Under the pieces are notes generated by a model. That model worked only from the letters and a program-made list of their open reading frames with translations, was not told the DNA's origin and did not search any database. DNA of 45,890 nt from CAZDXJ01 sp050303615 (GTDB taxonomy: Bacteria > Pseudomonadota > Gammaproteobacteria > Methylococcales > Methylomonadaceae): contig JBNLCC010000076.1 of the NCBI GenBank assembly GCA_050303615.1, positions 1-45,890 of the forward strand, written 5' to 3'. Both the position numbers and the translations under genes were made by a program. Shown here one piece after another: positions 1 to 9,295 of this stretch. How positions within the stretch are numbered: position 1 is the stretch's first letter; each line of letters begins with the position of its first letter.

Positions 1-696
1 GGATGCCTGATAGCCGGTCAATTGTTTTTTCCCTAAAATTTGCGACCAATAAAAAGCGAGGCTGCAATGGGCGGAACCGGTGACCGGATCCTCGGCAATG
101 CCGTACGACGGCGCAAAAAATCGCGAAATAAAATCATAATCGCTACTATCGCTCTGTGCGGTCAGGATCATGCCGCGCACCGGTAAACCGGCTATTTTTT
201 GCGGGTCCGGGGTATATTCCCTGACCGTTGCGGCGTTCGGCGCAACCAGCAGCAGATCTTCCCGGCTGTTACCGGCGTATATCGGAGTGGTTCCGAGAAT
301 AGCGTTATGTTCCGCTGTGATTGCCGTTTCAACGACGGGATCGGTTGGAAAGTTCAAACGGATCAAGTCATCCTCTCGGTTGACTTTCAAATCACCGCTG
401 CGGGTTTTAAAGGTCAGCTGTTCCGAGCCATTGCGCTGTTCATGCCATAACACATGCGCTGCAGCCAAGGTGGCGTGCCCGCATAGATCGACCTCAACGG
501 TCGGCGTAAACCAACGTAGTGCCCAAACATCACCCTGCAGAGGGGTCAAGAAAGCTGTTTCGGAAAGGTTCATTTCAGCGGCAATGCGTTGCATCCGGCC
601 AGCATCGATCGTTTGCCGGAGAATACAGACCGCTGCCGGATTGCCACCGAATGGCCGATCGCTGAACGCATCGATAATAAAAATCGGTATAGGCAT
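1..696 (-). CDS. PhzF family isomerase/epimerase-like protein, partial (C-terminus beyond left edge)
   Basis: The minus strand reads open from an ATG at 696 to the window edge (232 codons, no stop). The protein starts MPIPIFIIDAFSDRPFGGNP and continues with AAEMNLSETAFL, WFTPTVEVDLCGHATLAAAH and later GIAEDPVTGSAH. These are the conserved blocks of the PhzF fold, including the active-site Glu in NLSETAFL and the CGHA and DPVTGSAH motifs. Family members isomerise or epimerise small substrates in the cytoplasm; the substrate here cannot be told. Full members are about 260-300 residues, so roughly 30-60 residues are missing. An in-frame ATG at 708 is an alternative start, but 696 matches the usual N-terminus and has GGGAA just upstream. 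The gene is divergent from the MocR regulator at 922, which may control it (inference). Sure of the family, unsure of function. Confidence 0.88.
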   Translation of the reverse strand, partial: MPIPIFIIDAFSDRPFGGNPAAVCILRQTIDAGRMQRIAAEMNLSETAFLTPLQGDVWALRWFTPTVEVDLCGHATLAAAHVLWHEQRNGSEQLTFKTRSGDLKVNREDDLIRLNFPTDPVVETAITAEHNAILGTTPIYAGNSREDLLLVAPNAATVREYTPDPQKIAGLPVRGMILTAQSDSSDYDFISRFFAPSYGIAEDPVTGSAHCSLAFYWSQILGKKQLTGYQAS

Positions 697-921
697 AAAG
701 GTTCCCATAAAAACCGGACCGCTAGCAAGCAGCACGGCGGTTGACGGAATCGGCGCCGTAAGCAAAGCACTGTGCCTCGGCACTTCCATTGTTGACGGCA
801 ATAGTGTAATTGATTAAGGTGCAATAGGTACAGAATCAAATCATTTAAATTAAACCGGCATAGATGTTGTAATTTTATAACTGTATCGGTATTAAAGTGC
901 GCCATCTGTGATGTATTGAAC

Positions 922-2328
922 ATGACCTATTTATACGAATCCATTGCGGACCAATTGCAGCAGTCGATTGAACAGGGCATATATCGGCCGGGAGACCGTC
1001 TGCCGGGTATACGTAAATTAAGCGCCCAACAGCAGGTTAGTGTGGCAACCGTTATCGCCGCTTTGCATAAATTGGAAGATAGCGGATATATCGAAGTCCG
1101 GCAACGCTCCGGTTATTACGTGCGCGTCCGACCCAGCCGGCAATTTGAAGAGCCTGAAACCTCGAATCCTTCCGGCAAACCGTCTCCGGTCAGTGGCCAA
1201 TCGCTAGTACTCAGGTTGTCCAAAGCAACCAATAATCCGGGTATTGTGCAACTCGGCGCAGCCGTACCGGCACCATCGTTTTTGCCTATGCAGCTGTTGG
1301 AGCGCACACTGATTCAGTGCATCCGCCGCTACCGCAGCAGAGGCACCGGATATGAATTCCCTCCGGGCTGTCCGGAATTGCAACGGCAAATTGCCAGACA
1401 TATGACCGAAAACGGCAGCCGCGTCTCCCCCGAGCAAATCGTCATTACCAATGGTTGCCAGGAGGCAATCAGCTTTGCGCTGCGCGCTATCACCCGCCCC
1501 GGCGACATCGTGGCAATCGAGTCGCCTACTTTTTACGGATTGCTGCAGGTAATCGAATCACTGGCGCTAAAGGCAATCGAAATACCCACACATCCGCAGA
1601 CCGGCATTTCGCTGGAAGCGTTACAATTGGCCTGCGAGCAGTGGCCGGTTAAAGCCTGTATCGTGGTGCCCAATTTCAGCAATCCGTTGGGCTACTGCAT
1701 GAGCGATGCAAACAAACGCGACATGGTGCGCTTGGCGGAACAATACGATATTGCCGTTATCGAAGACGACGTTTACGGCGATTTAGGCTTTGCCATCCAC
1801 CGGCCGTCGGTTCTCAAAACCTGGGACAAAGACGGCCGGGTTTTGCATTGTGCCTCGTTTTCCAAATCGCTGTCGCCCGGCTTGCGAATCGGCTGGATCG
1901 TGCCCGGACGGTACGGCGAACAAATCGAGTATTTAAAATTTGTCACCAATCTGGCGGCTTCCGGTTTTGCCCAACTAGCGGTTGCCGAACTGTTGCAAGG
2001 CGGAGCTTATCAACGTTATTTGCGCCAAGTCCGCAACCGTTACGCGCAAGCAGTCGAACGCATGGCTGAAGCGATTCAGGTCCATTTTCCGCGGCAGACA
2101 CGTATAACACGTCCCGCCGGTGGTTTTGTGTTGTGGGTGGAACTGCCGCACGCCGTAAACGCCGTCGAACTGACACAAAAAGCGTCAGCAGAAGGCATCA
2201 GTATTGCGCCGGGACCTATATTTTCGGCGACCGGCAAGTACCAAAATTATATCCGCTTGAACTGCGCCTGCGAATGGCACACCGGCGTAGAGCGTGCCTT
2301 GGCGGTATTGGGCAAATTTATTGCTTGA
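922..2328 (+). CDS. MocR-type regulator: GntR winged helix fused to PLP aminotransferase-like domain
   Basis: Residues 1-70 form a GntR winged helix (YESIADQLQQSIEQGIYRPG, then RLPGIRKLSAQQQVSVATV). After a linker at about 71-100 comes a fold-type I aminotransferase domain to the end. PLP contacts visible are the SFSKSLSPG motif with Schiff-base Lys315, the Asp in VIEDDVYGD and the Asn in VVPNFSNPLGY. Length (468 aa) is normal for MocR proteins, which use PLP chemistry to sense amines or vitamin B6 compounds and usually regulate a neighbouring divergent gene. The reading frame can begin at TTG 916, but ATG 922 is the better start. About 225 bases separate it from the PhzF-like gene, room for two divergent promoters, so that gene is the likely target (inference). 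Confidence 0.9.
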   Translation: MTYLYESIADQLQQSIEQGIYRPGDRLPGIRKLSAQQQVSVATVIAALHKLEDSGYIEVRQRSGYYVRVRPSRQFEEPETSNPSGKPSPVSGQSLVLRLSKATNNPGIVQLGAAVPAPSFLPMQLLERTLIQCIRRYRSRGTGYEFPPGCPELQRQIARHMTENGSRVSPEQIVITNGCQEAISFALRAITRPGDIVAIESPTFYGLLQVIESLALKAIEIPTHPQTGISLEALQLACEQWPVKACIVVPNFSNPLGYCMSDANKRDMVRLAEQYDIAVIEDDVYGDLGFAIHRPSVLKTWDKDGRVLHCASFSKSLSPGLRIGWIVPGRYGEQIEYLKFVTNLAASGFAQLAVAELLQGGAYQRYLRQVRNRYAQAVERMAEAIQVHFPRQTRITRPAGGFVLWVELPHAVNAVELTQKASAEGISIAPGPIFSATGKYQNYIRLNCACEWHTGVERALAVLGKFIA

Positions 2329-2520
2329 TGCGAACGGACTACTCCCTTGTCGTTTTCAGGATCTTTGCAAAAAATGGCGATCCCCGCAGAGCATGCCGTC
2401 ATCATGAATTGCAGGAAAATTGCCGAAATTCTGAGATCGGGAGGATGTTTTGAACCTGCCTTCTCTGGCCCCGCACACCCGCTTCCCGGAGGGTATGCGC
2501 GACATTAATATAAACTCTAC

Positions 2521-3993
2521 CTAATTATTCTCGGTTGCAGCTACCGTGGTTTCCCAGCCGCCCCCGAGAGATTTGTAAAGCGCGGCCAGCGCCGTTGCAA
2601 CCGCGGTTTCGCTCTGTGCGAGACCGTCTTGGTCCTGTAGGAGACGCGATTCGGCGTCAAGCAGTGTCAGGAAATCGGTCACCCCCGCATCGAAACGTAA
2701 CAACGCCAATTCGTGAGCCTTTTTGCTGGCCTGCGCCGCCGAAGCCAATAGTCGCTGCCTGGCGCGCTCCCGGTTATAGTTAACCAGTGCATTCTCGGTT
2801 TCTTCCAATGCATTCAACACCGTTTGCCGGTAGCTGGCCAAATTACCGGCGGTATGAGCATCTGCCGCTTTAATGCGGGCATAGACCCGGCCTAAGTCCA
2901 AAGCCGCCCAAGTAATTTGTGGCCCAACGGAATAGGTATCGGAACCGGCTGCCCCCAGGGCGGCCAATGAACTGGCTTCAAGGGAGATGGAACCGACGAA
3001 GGTGACACGGGGAAATAAATCGGCGGTCGCCACGCCGATGCGCGCAGTCGAAGCCGCCAGATTACGCTCTGCTACCCGGATATCGGGGCGGCGGCGCAAT
3101 AATTCCCCCGGCGTACCGATATGAATGGTTTCAGGAATTTTGGGCAACGGTGCAGGCGACAGCAGCCGTTCACTGAGCGCGCCCGGAAACTGCCCGGTCA
3201 ATACGCTCAACCGGTGGATCGCGCTATGAATGGCAGTTTCCAACGGCGGAATGATCGCCTTGGTGGTGTCAAGCTGGGCCAGCGCCCTGGCGGTATCCAG
3301 TTCGGTGCCGCGGCCGCCTTCCAATCTGGCACGGGTTATCTGCAAAGTCTTGGTCTGAATTTCAACGTTTTTGTTGGCAACATGCAGTTGGTTTTGCAAA
3401 CCCCTTAATTCAAAATAGTTCCTGGCCACTTCGGCGATCAGACTGACGCCCAAGTCGCGCAGTGCCGCTTCCTGGACCTGCACTTCGTCGCTACTCGCTT
3501 CTACATTGCGGCGCACGCGGCCGAAAAAATCGATCTCCCAGGTGGCGTCAAAACCGACGTTGTAAAGTTTTAGTTCACGCGGCACGAAGTTACGGTTGTT
3601 CAGCGATGCGGTACTGCGTTTTTGCTCGGTATAATTGCCATGCGAGGTTACGATGGGCGCCAAGTTCAAACCGACTTCCAAATACAGCGCCCGCGCCTCC
3701 CGCAGATTGGCGCGCGCCGTGTCGAGATCGTAGTTGTGCTGCACGGTCTGATCGACCAGCTCGTTCAGTTGCCGATCATCGAATAATTTCCACCAGCTAA
3801 TATCCACGCTTTGTTGTGAAAACTCGGTATGCGCGGCTTCTGCGAAACTTGCCGGCTCCTCGGTTACCGGCAACTGATAATCGGGGCCGACGTTACAACC
3901 GCCGAGCAGCATCGTTGCCACCAACAAAGCTTGGCCATTTGCCGTACGGGCGATCAACCGCCCGTCATAAGATTTTGCAATACACTGTGTCAT
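2521..3993 (-). CDS. RND efflux outer-membrane channel lipoprotein (NodT/OprM family)
   Basis: A 490-residue outer-membrane factor. The N-terminus ends in the lipobox LLGGC (Cys33), followed by NVGPDYQLP, the classic start of mature OprM/NodT proteins, so it should be lipidated. Two outer-membrane efflux (OEP) repeats follow, with the typical motifs WWKLFDDRQLNELV and RRRPDIRVAERNLAASTARIG. Family members trimerise into a channel through the outer membrane that docks on the adaptor and pump. It is the last gene of the operon MFP-pump-channel, and its ATG overlaps the pump stop codon by 4 bases (ATGA), so translation is probably coupled. Substrate range cannot be read from sequence. Confidence 0.95.
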   Translation of the reverse strand: MTQCIAKSYDGRLIARTANGQALLVATMLLGGCNVGPDYQLPVTEEPASFAEAAHTEFSQQSVDISWWKLFDDRQLNELVDQTVQHNYDLDTARANLREARALYLEVGLNLAPIVTSHGNYTEQKRSTASLNNRNFVPRELKLYNVGFDATWEIDFFGRVRRNVEASSDEVQVQEAALRDLGVSLIAEVARNYFELRGLQNQLHVANKNVEIQTKTLQITRARLEGGRGTELDTARALAQLDTTKAIIPPLETAIHSAIHRLSVLTGQFPGALSERLLSPAPLPKIPETIHIGTPGELLRRRPDIRVAERNLAASTARIGVATADLFPRVTFVGSISLEASSLAALGAAGSDTYSVGPQITWAALDLGRVYARIKAADAHTAGNLASYRQTVLNALEETENALVNYNRERARQRLLASAAQASKKAHELALLRFDAGVTDFLTLLDAESRLLQDQDGLAQSETAVATALAALYKSLGGGWETTVAATENN

Positions 3994-6900
3994 GATTCAG
4001 AACCCGAAGAGGATTGACCGGGAGGCGCCGCGCCGCCGTTTTTACGTGTACCGAACCAGCGCTGCACCAACCCCTGCACACTGACGAAGAATACCGGCGT
4101 CAACAGCAGTCCGAAAAACGTGACGCCCAACATGCCGCTGAATACCGCAGTACCGAGCAATTGCCGCGACTCGGCGCCAGCACCATCGGTGAGCACCAGC
4201 GGCAGCACGCCCATAATGAATGAAAAAGACGTCATCAGAATCGGGCGCAACCTGATGCGTGACGCCAGCACCGCCGCATCGAAACGGTCGAGTCCGCGTT
4301 CCTGCCGCTGTTTGGCGAATTCGACGATCAATATCGCGTTTTTGCTGGCCAGCGCCACCAGCACGATGAATCCGACCTGGGTGAAAATATTGTTATCCAT
4401 GTCGCTCAGCCACACTCCGACCATCGACGACAGAATACACATCGGCACGATCAGGATCACCGCCAGCGGCAACGACCAGCTTTCATACTGTGCGGCAAGC
4501 ACCAGAAAGACAAAGACGACGCTCAGCGGAAACACCAGCATCGCCACATTGCCGGCCAAAACCTGTTGCAGACTCAGCTCGGTCCACTCGTAATCGAAAC
4601 CGGGCGGCAGTTCCGTCCGCACTAACCGGTCCATGATTTCGATCGCCTGTCCGGAACTGGTGCCGGGCAACGTGCCACCGTTGATTTCGGCTGCCGGAAA
4701 CATATTGTAGCGGGTAATCGTGTCCGGCCCATTGATTTCCTGCACTTCAACCATCGAACCCAACGGCACCATGCCGCCATTGGTATTCCTGGCCTTCAAC
4801 TCGACGACGTCGGAAGGGTGCATGCGGAACGGCGCATCGGCCTGCGCGATTACCTGGTAGGTGCGCCCGAAACGGTTGAAGTCATTAACATACAGCGAAC
4901 CCAAATAAATCTGCAAGGTATCGAACACATCCTGCAGCGGCACGTCCATCGCTTTGCTACGGGTGCGGTCCACTTTCAGATACAGTTGCGGCACGTCGGC
5001 GCGGAATGTCGAAAACAACCCGACCAAACCAGGCTGCTGATTGCCCTTGGCGATCAATTCGTCGTTTACATGTTGCAATGCGGCGCTGCCGGCACTGGAG
5101 CGGTCCTGAATTTGCAGCTTGAATCCTCCTACCGAGCTCATGCCGCGCACCGGCGGCGGCGCGAATACGGCAATATATGCCTCAGGAATCTGCGCCAGAT
5201 TCTCGGTAAGCCTTTTCACCACACTATCGGCGTATAGCTCCGGATTGCCGGCCCGTTCGTCGAAACTATCCAATCGGGCAAACAACGTCGCGACATTGGA
5301 CTGGTTGGAACCGGTCAGCAGCGACCAGCCGGCGTAAGCGACAACATGCGCCACCCCTTCGGTTTCCTCGGCAATTTTCGAAGCCTGCTGCACCATTTCC
5401 TCGGTGCGGGTAAACGAAGCCGCATCGGGTAATTGTGCTAAGAGAATCAGGTACCCCTGATCCTGTTGCGGAATAAAACCGGTCGGCACTTTTTGAAATG
5501 CCGTGAAATTAAGCGCACTGAGTCCCGCATAAAGTATCAGCACCACCACCGTCATGCGGATCAATCTGCCGACCAAATTTGCATAGCCCTCGCTGAAATT
5601 TTCGAAAAACCGGTTAAAGCCGGCAAAAAACCGGCCGAATACGCGGTCGAGCAAGCGGCTGAAAATATCCTTGTTGCCGTGTGCCCGGTCCAGCAGCAGC
5701 GCGCACAATGCCGGACTCAACGTGAGTGAATTGAAGGTTGAAATCAGCGTTGAAACCGCGATGGTCAACGCAAATTGCTTGTAAAACGCTCCCGATACGC
5801 CGACGATGAAAGCGGTCGGTATAAACACCGCTACCAGTACCAGCGTGGTGGCGATAATGGGACCGATCACTTCATCCATCGCCTGGCGGGTCGCCTCTCT
5901 GGCTTTCAGGCCCAAGGCAATGTGGCGTTCCACATTTTCCACGACGACAATCGCGTCGTCCACGACAATACCGATGGCCAACACCAGCCCGAACAGCGAC
6001 AGCGTGTTCAAAGACAGCCCCAATGCCGCCATCACCGCGAAGGTACCGATCAGCGAAACCGGCACCGCCAACAGCGGTATAATCGCCGCGCGCCAATTCT
6101 GCAGAAACAGCACCACCACCAGCACCACCAACAACAGCGCTTCGAACAGCGTCTTCACAACGGCATTGATGGACTGCTGCACGAATACCACGGTATCGTA
6201 TACCAGTAAATATTCAAGCCCTTCGGGAAAATGCGTTTTCAGCCGTTCCATTGCCGACATCACCGCCGCTTTGGTTTCCAGAGCGTTAGAACCCGGTAAC
6301 TGGAACACGGCCAAACCGATCATCGATTCGCCGTTGAGCATCAATTCCGAGTTGTAATCCTTGGCCCCCAACTCAATGCGGGCCACGTCCTTCAGCCGGG
6401 TAATGCGCCCGTCTTCCGCCTGCTTGACAACGATATCGGCGAATTGCTCGGGATCCATCAGCCGGCCGAGGGTACTGACCGTATACTGAAAGTCGACCGG
6501 TTCCGGGGAGGGCTGCTGCCCGACCACGCCCGCCGCTACCTGCACGTTTTGTTCGCGGACCGCCCGGATCACATCGCTCGCCGTCATGTTTCGGGCCGCC
6601 AGTTTTTCCGGATTCAGCCACAAGCGCATGCTGTAGTCGCGCGCCCCGAATACGATAATTTCGCCGACGCCCGGCAAGCGCGCCAGCGTATCCTTAATCT
6701 GCAGCAATGCGTAATTGCTTAAATATACGCTGTCGTAGCGTTTATCAGGGGAAATCAGACCGACCACCAAGCTTAGATCGGGGCTGCGCTTCTTGACGCT
6801 GATACCCTGCCGCCTGACTTCCTCGGGCAATTTCGGCTCGGCCAGGGCCACTCGGTTTTGCACCAACACCTGGGCCTTGTCCAGATCGGTGCCCGGTTTA

Positions 6901-7190
6901 AAGGTAATGGTCAATGCCATGTTGCCGCTGTTGGTGGATTGCGAAGACATATACAGCATATCTTCGACACCGTTGACTTCCTGTTCGATCGGCGTAGCCA
7001 CCGTCTCCGCCACCACCTCGGCGTTGGCGCCTGGATACACGGTGCTGACCATCACCGTCGGCGGCGCAATTTCCGGGTATTGGGTAATCGGCAGGGTGAA
7101 TAGCGCAAGCGCGCCAATGAGGATGATGAAAATCGACAACACCGAGGCAAAAATCGGCCGGTCGATGAAAAAATGCGTGAACCGGCCCAT
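3990..7190 (-). CDS. RND multidrug efflux permease, HAE1 family (MexF/OqxB-like)
   Basis: A 1066-residue inner-membrane proton-driven pump of standard HAE1 length. It opens FTHFFIDRPIFASVLSIFII, has TM4 with the proton-relay pair Asp411-Asp412 (GIVVDDAIVVVENVERH) and the TM10 segment ASKNAILIVEFAKQR. The second half repeats the 6-TM plus periplasmic-loop layout after residue 540. The ITQYPEIAPPTV and SSVGGFKLQIQDR segments resemble the MexF/OqxB branch, so export of drugs or planar aromatics is likely (family knowledge, not shown). It lies 2 bases downstream of the adaptor stop and overlaps the channel gene by 4 bases, making one operon, probably repressed by the divergent TetR gene at 8560. 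Confidence 0.95.
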   Translation of the reverse strand: MGRFTHFFIDRPIFASVLSIFIILIGALALFTLPITQYPEIAPPTVMVSTVYPGANAEVVAETVATPIEQEVNGVEDMLYMSSQSTNSGNMALTITFKPGTDLDKAQVLVQNRVALAEPKLPEEVRRQGISVKKRSPDLSLVVGLISPDKRYDSVYLSNYALLQIKDTLARLPGVGEIIVFGARDYSMRLWLNPEKLAARNMTASDVIRAVREQNVQVAAGVVGQQPSPEPVDFQYTVSTLGRLMDPEQFADIVVKQAEDGRITRLKDVARIELGAKDYNSELMLNGESMIGLAVFQLPGSNALETKAAVMSAMERLKTHFPEGLEYLLVYDTVVFVQQSINAVVKTLFEALLLVVLVVVLFLQNWRAAIIPLLAVPVSLIGTFAVMAALGLSLNTLSLFGLVLAIGIVVDDAIVVVENVERHIALGLKAREATRQAMDEVIGPIIATTLVLVAVFIPTAFIVGVSGAFYKQFALTIAVSTLISTFNSLTLSPALCALLLDRAHGNKDIFSRLLDRVFGRFFAGFNRFFENFSEGYANLVGRLIRMTVVVLILYAGLSALNFTAFQKVPTGFIPQQDQGYLILLAQLPDAASFTRTEEMVQQASKIAEETEGVAHVVAYAGWSLLTGSNQSNVATLFARLDSFDERAGNPELYADSVVKRLTENLAQIPEAYIAVFAPPPVRGMSSVGGFKLQIQDRSSAGSAALQHVNDELIAKGNQQPGLVGLFSTFRADVPQLYLKVDRTRSKAMDVPLQDVFDTLQIYLGSLYVNDFNRFGRTYQVIAQADAPFRMHPSDVVELKARNTNGGMVPLGSMVEVQEINGPDTITRYNMFPAAEINGGTLPGTSSGQAIEIMDRLVRTELPPGFDYEWTELSLQQVLAGNVAMLVFPLSVVFVFLVLAAQYESWSLPLAVILIVPMCILSSMVGVWLSDMDNNIFTQVGFIVLVALASKNAILIVEFAKQRQERGLDRFDAAVLASRIRLRPILMTSFSFIMGVLPLVLTDGAGAESRQLLGTAVFSGMLGVTFFGLLLTPVFFVSVQGLVQRWFGTRKNGGAAPPGQSSSGSES

Positions 7191-7192
7191 AG

Positions 7193-8452
7193 CTATTTTT
7201 CTCCGTCAAGCGGGATTCGTTCCGGATTGACCTGCGCGCCGGGCCTGACTTTCTGTAATCCGTCGATCACCACCCAATCTTTCGCGGTCAGCCCCTGCTT
7301 AACGACGCGCATGCTGTCGGCAACCAGTATTCCCGGTACAATGCGTCGGTATTCCACCTGCTTATCCGGCTTCATCACCCATACGAAACGTCGCGCCTGA
7401 TCGGAACCGATCGCGCGGTCGGGCAACAACAGCGCATCATGAGGCTCGCCGGCACGAATCCGCAGCCGGGCGAAAAAACCGGGGCTCAGTAGTTCGCCGG
7501 GATTGGCGAACACGCCACGTATCGTCGCCGTGCCGGTATCGGGATCGGCACTCGGCGCAAGATAGTCCAGCACGCCATGATGAGGAAAATCCGCTTCGTC
7601 GGACACACTCAACTCCGCCGGAACTCCCTGGATGTCAGTGCCGTACAGATGTTGCCGCTTGTATTTCAAAATCGAACGCTCGTCGGCATCGACATAAACA
7701 TAGACCGGATCGGTGGAGACAATCGTCGTCAGCAACGTGGCGCTGCCGCCGCCATTAACCAGATTGCCCGCAGTAATCAATTCCCGTCCGACGCGCCCGT
7801 CAATCGGGGAACGGATCTGCGTATATTCCAGATTCAGCCTCGCCGAATACACGCTGGCCTCGGCGGAATGCACGGTCGCCGTGGCTTCGCGCAATTCGGA
7901 ACTGCGCGTATCGTATTCCTCTTCGGAAATGGCTTTTGCCTTCAGCAGCGTTTTAGCCCTGGCCAGGTCGTTTTTCGCCAGCTCCTGCCGGGATTGAGCC
8001 CGATGCAATTCTGCCAAAGCCAGATTCAGCTGCGCCTGAAAGGGTTTGGGGTCAATCGCAAACAGCAGTTCGCCTGTTTTGACTTTCTCGCCGGCGGTAA
8101 AGTTGACTTTTTCCAGATAGCCGGTCACCCGCGACCTGACCTCCACTGAATTTACCGCTTCAATACGGCCGGTATATTCGTCCCATTCGGTCACTTGCCG
8201 GGTTAACGGCTGCGCAATTTTCACCACCGGCGGTGGTCCGTGAGGCGGCATGCCGTCCGGACTCTCTGCGTTTTGACAGCCGCTCAGTACTGCGGACACA
8301 GCAACGGCAAAAAACACCGGCCACCCGGTATGCAGCAAGGTTTGCAGCAAAAAATCAACAAAGGCTCCGCTCTCGCCTGACACGCCATGGCTTAAAGGCT
8401 TCGGGGGGTTCATGCGATGCTTGGCCGTCACTATGCGAGTTACAATTTTCAT
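7193..8452 (-). CDS. RND efflux periplasmic adaptor, lipoprotein (MexE/OqxA-like)
   Basis: A membrane fusion protein of 419 residues. The lipobox VLSGC places the lipidated Cys at 59, so there is an unusually long N-terminal lead; translation might begin later, for example at Met14. The mature protein shows the lipoyl half VEVRSRVTGYLEKVNFTAGE, an alpha-hairpin (about 130-200), the second lipoyl half YTQIRSPIDGRVGRELITAG and a beta-barrel with PGELLSPGFFARLRI. This is the usual MexE/OqxA order. It bridges the pump and the outer-membrane channel in the periplasm. It is the first gene of the three-gene operon. The only Shine-Dalgarno-like bases (AAGG) abut the ATG at 8452, leaving the exact start uncertain. 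Confidence 0.92.
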   Translation of the reverse strand: MKIVTRIVTAKHRMNPPKPLSHGVSGESGAFVDFLLQTLLHTGWPVFFAVAVSAVLSGCQNAESPDGMPPHGPPPVVKIAQPLTRQVTEWDEYTGRIEAVNSVEVRSRVTGYLEKVNFTAGEKVKTGELLFAIDPKPFQAQLNLALAELHRAQSRQELAKNDLARAKTLLKAKAISEEEYDTRSSELREATATVHSAEASVYSARLNLEYTQIRSPIDGRVGRELITAGNLVNGGGSATLLTTIVSTDPVYVYVDADERSILKYKRQHLYGTDIQGVPAELSVSDEADFPHHGVLDYLAPSADPDTGTATIRGVFANPGELLSPGFFARLRIRAGEPHDALLLPDRAIGSDQARRFVWVMKPDKQVEYRRIVPGILVADSMRVVKQGLTAKDWVVIDGLQKVRPGAQVNPERIPLDGEK

Positions 8453-8489
8453 CCTTTTTGCGCCTCGATCGCAGCGGAAAAATAAAAAA

Positions 8490-8505
8490 GGTAATTAATA
8501 TTACC
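8490..8505. promoter_or_regulatory. Candidate TetR operator between efflux operon and its TetR gene
   Basis: Perfect inverted repeat GGTAAT-TAAT-ATTACC in the 107-base gap between the divergent adaptor gene (start 8452) and TetR gene (start 8560). Its position and symmetry are those of a TetR-family operator able to control both promoters. Binding is inferred. Confidence 0.6.
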
Positions 8506-8559
8506 GTTTAATTTAGGTATGATCACCATCTATGTCAACCAATTTTATGAGTTTTTATT

Positions 8560-9195
8560 ATGATTAAATGCGGACGCCCCCCGAAAGGGCAGGAGTCCTC
8601 AAGCCGTGACCGGTTGTTGGACAGTGCGCTGAATCTTTTTCTGGAATACGGCTACGGCGAACTGAGCATGGAAACCATCGCACGGGATGCGCATGTTTCG
8701 ATGCGCACCATTTACGGCCAGTTCGGCAATAAAGCCGGTCTGTTCGGTGCCGTCATCCGACGCTGCAGCGACCAGTTTGTCGGCAGTCTGCCGGAACAAC
8801 ATGAGCCACGCGAGGCACTGACCGCTTTCGCCAAACAGTTCCTGAACAGGGTTACCCAACCGGATGCCGTGCGGATCAGGACAATACTGATCGGCGAATC
8901 GCTGCGTTTTCCCGAACTGGCAGCGCAGTTTTACGAACAAGGGCCGCAACGCACGCTGGAAGAACTGGCCCGATTTTTTGCAAAAAAACAGCAATCGGGT
9001 TATTTCAACAACTTTGACCCGTACCGGCTGGCCGACCAATTTATAAGTTGCCTGCGCAGCGAGCGTTTCCAAAAGCTGCAGCTCGGCCTGGAACAGTCCC
9101 CTAGCGAAGCGGAGATTGGCGTTTGGGTACGCGACGCCGTAGAATTGTTTCTACACGGTTGTATCGCGGGCAGACCGGAACCGGCGGGAGATTGA
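8560..9195 (+). CDS. TetR/AcrR family transcriptional regulator, probable repressor of the RND operon
   Basis: A 211-residue protein with an N-terminal TetR helix-turn-helix at about residues 15-62 (LLDSALNLFLEYGYGELSME, then TIARDAHVSMRTIYGQFGNK) and a C-terminal all-helical ligand domain with the EESLRFPELA-like segment (GESLRFPELAAQFYEQGP) seen in AcrR/AefR-type regulators. It starts with ATG 8560 in the consensus position before the HTH. It is divergent from the RND operon with a perfect inverted repeat at 8490-8505 between them, the normal arrangement for a local autoregulated efflux repressor. Ligand unknown. Confidence 0.9.
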   Translation: MIKCGRPPKGQESSSRDRLLDSALNLFLEYGYGELSMETIARDAHVSMRTIYGQFGNKAGLFGAVIRRCSDQFVGSLPEQHEPREALTAFAKQFLNRVTQPDAVRIRTILIGESLRFPELAAQFYEQGPQRTLEELARFFAKKQQSGYFNNFDPYRLADQFISCLRSERFQKLQLGLEQSPSEAEIGVWVRDAVELFLHGCIAGRPEPAGD

Positions 9196-9295
9196 AGCAT
9201 CATTTCAGTTTAACCGACGGCACTATAAACGACGAGCAACCACTCTGCGGTCACTGTGCTTAAAACCCTATTTTAAAATTCATCCAGGTCCGATC

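Noticed and set aside
170..817. Open frame of 215 codons on the plus strand at the left edge
   Set aside because: It is the reverse shadow of the PhzF-like gene, whose minus-strand translation shows clear family motifs.
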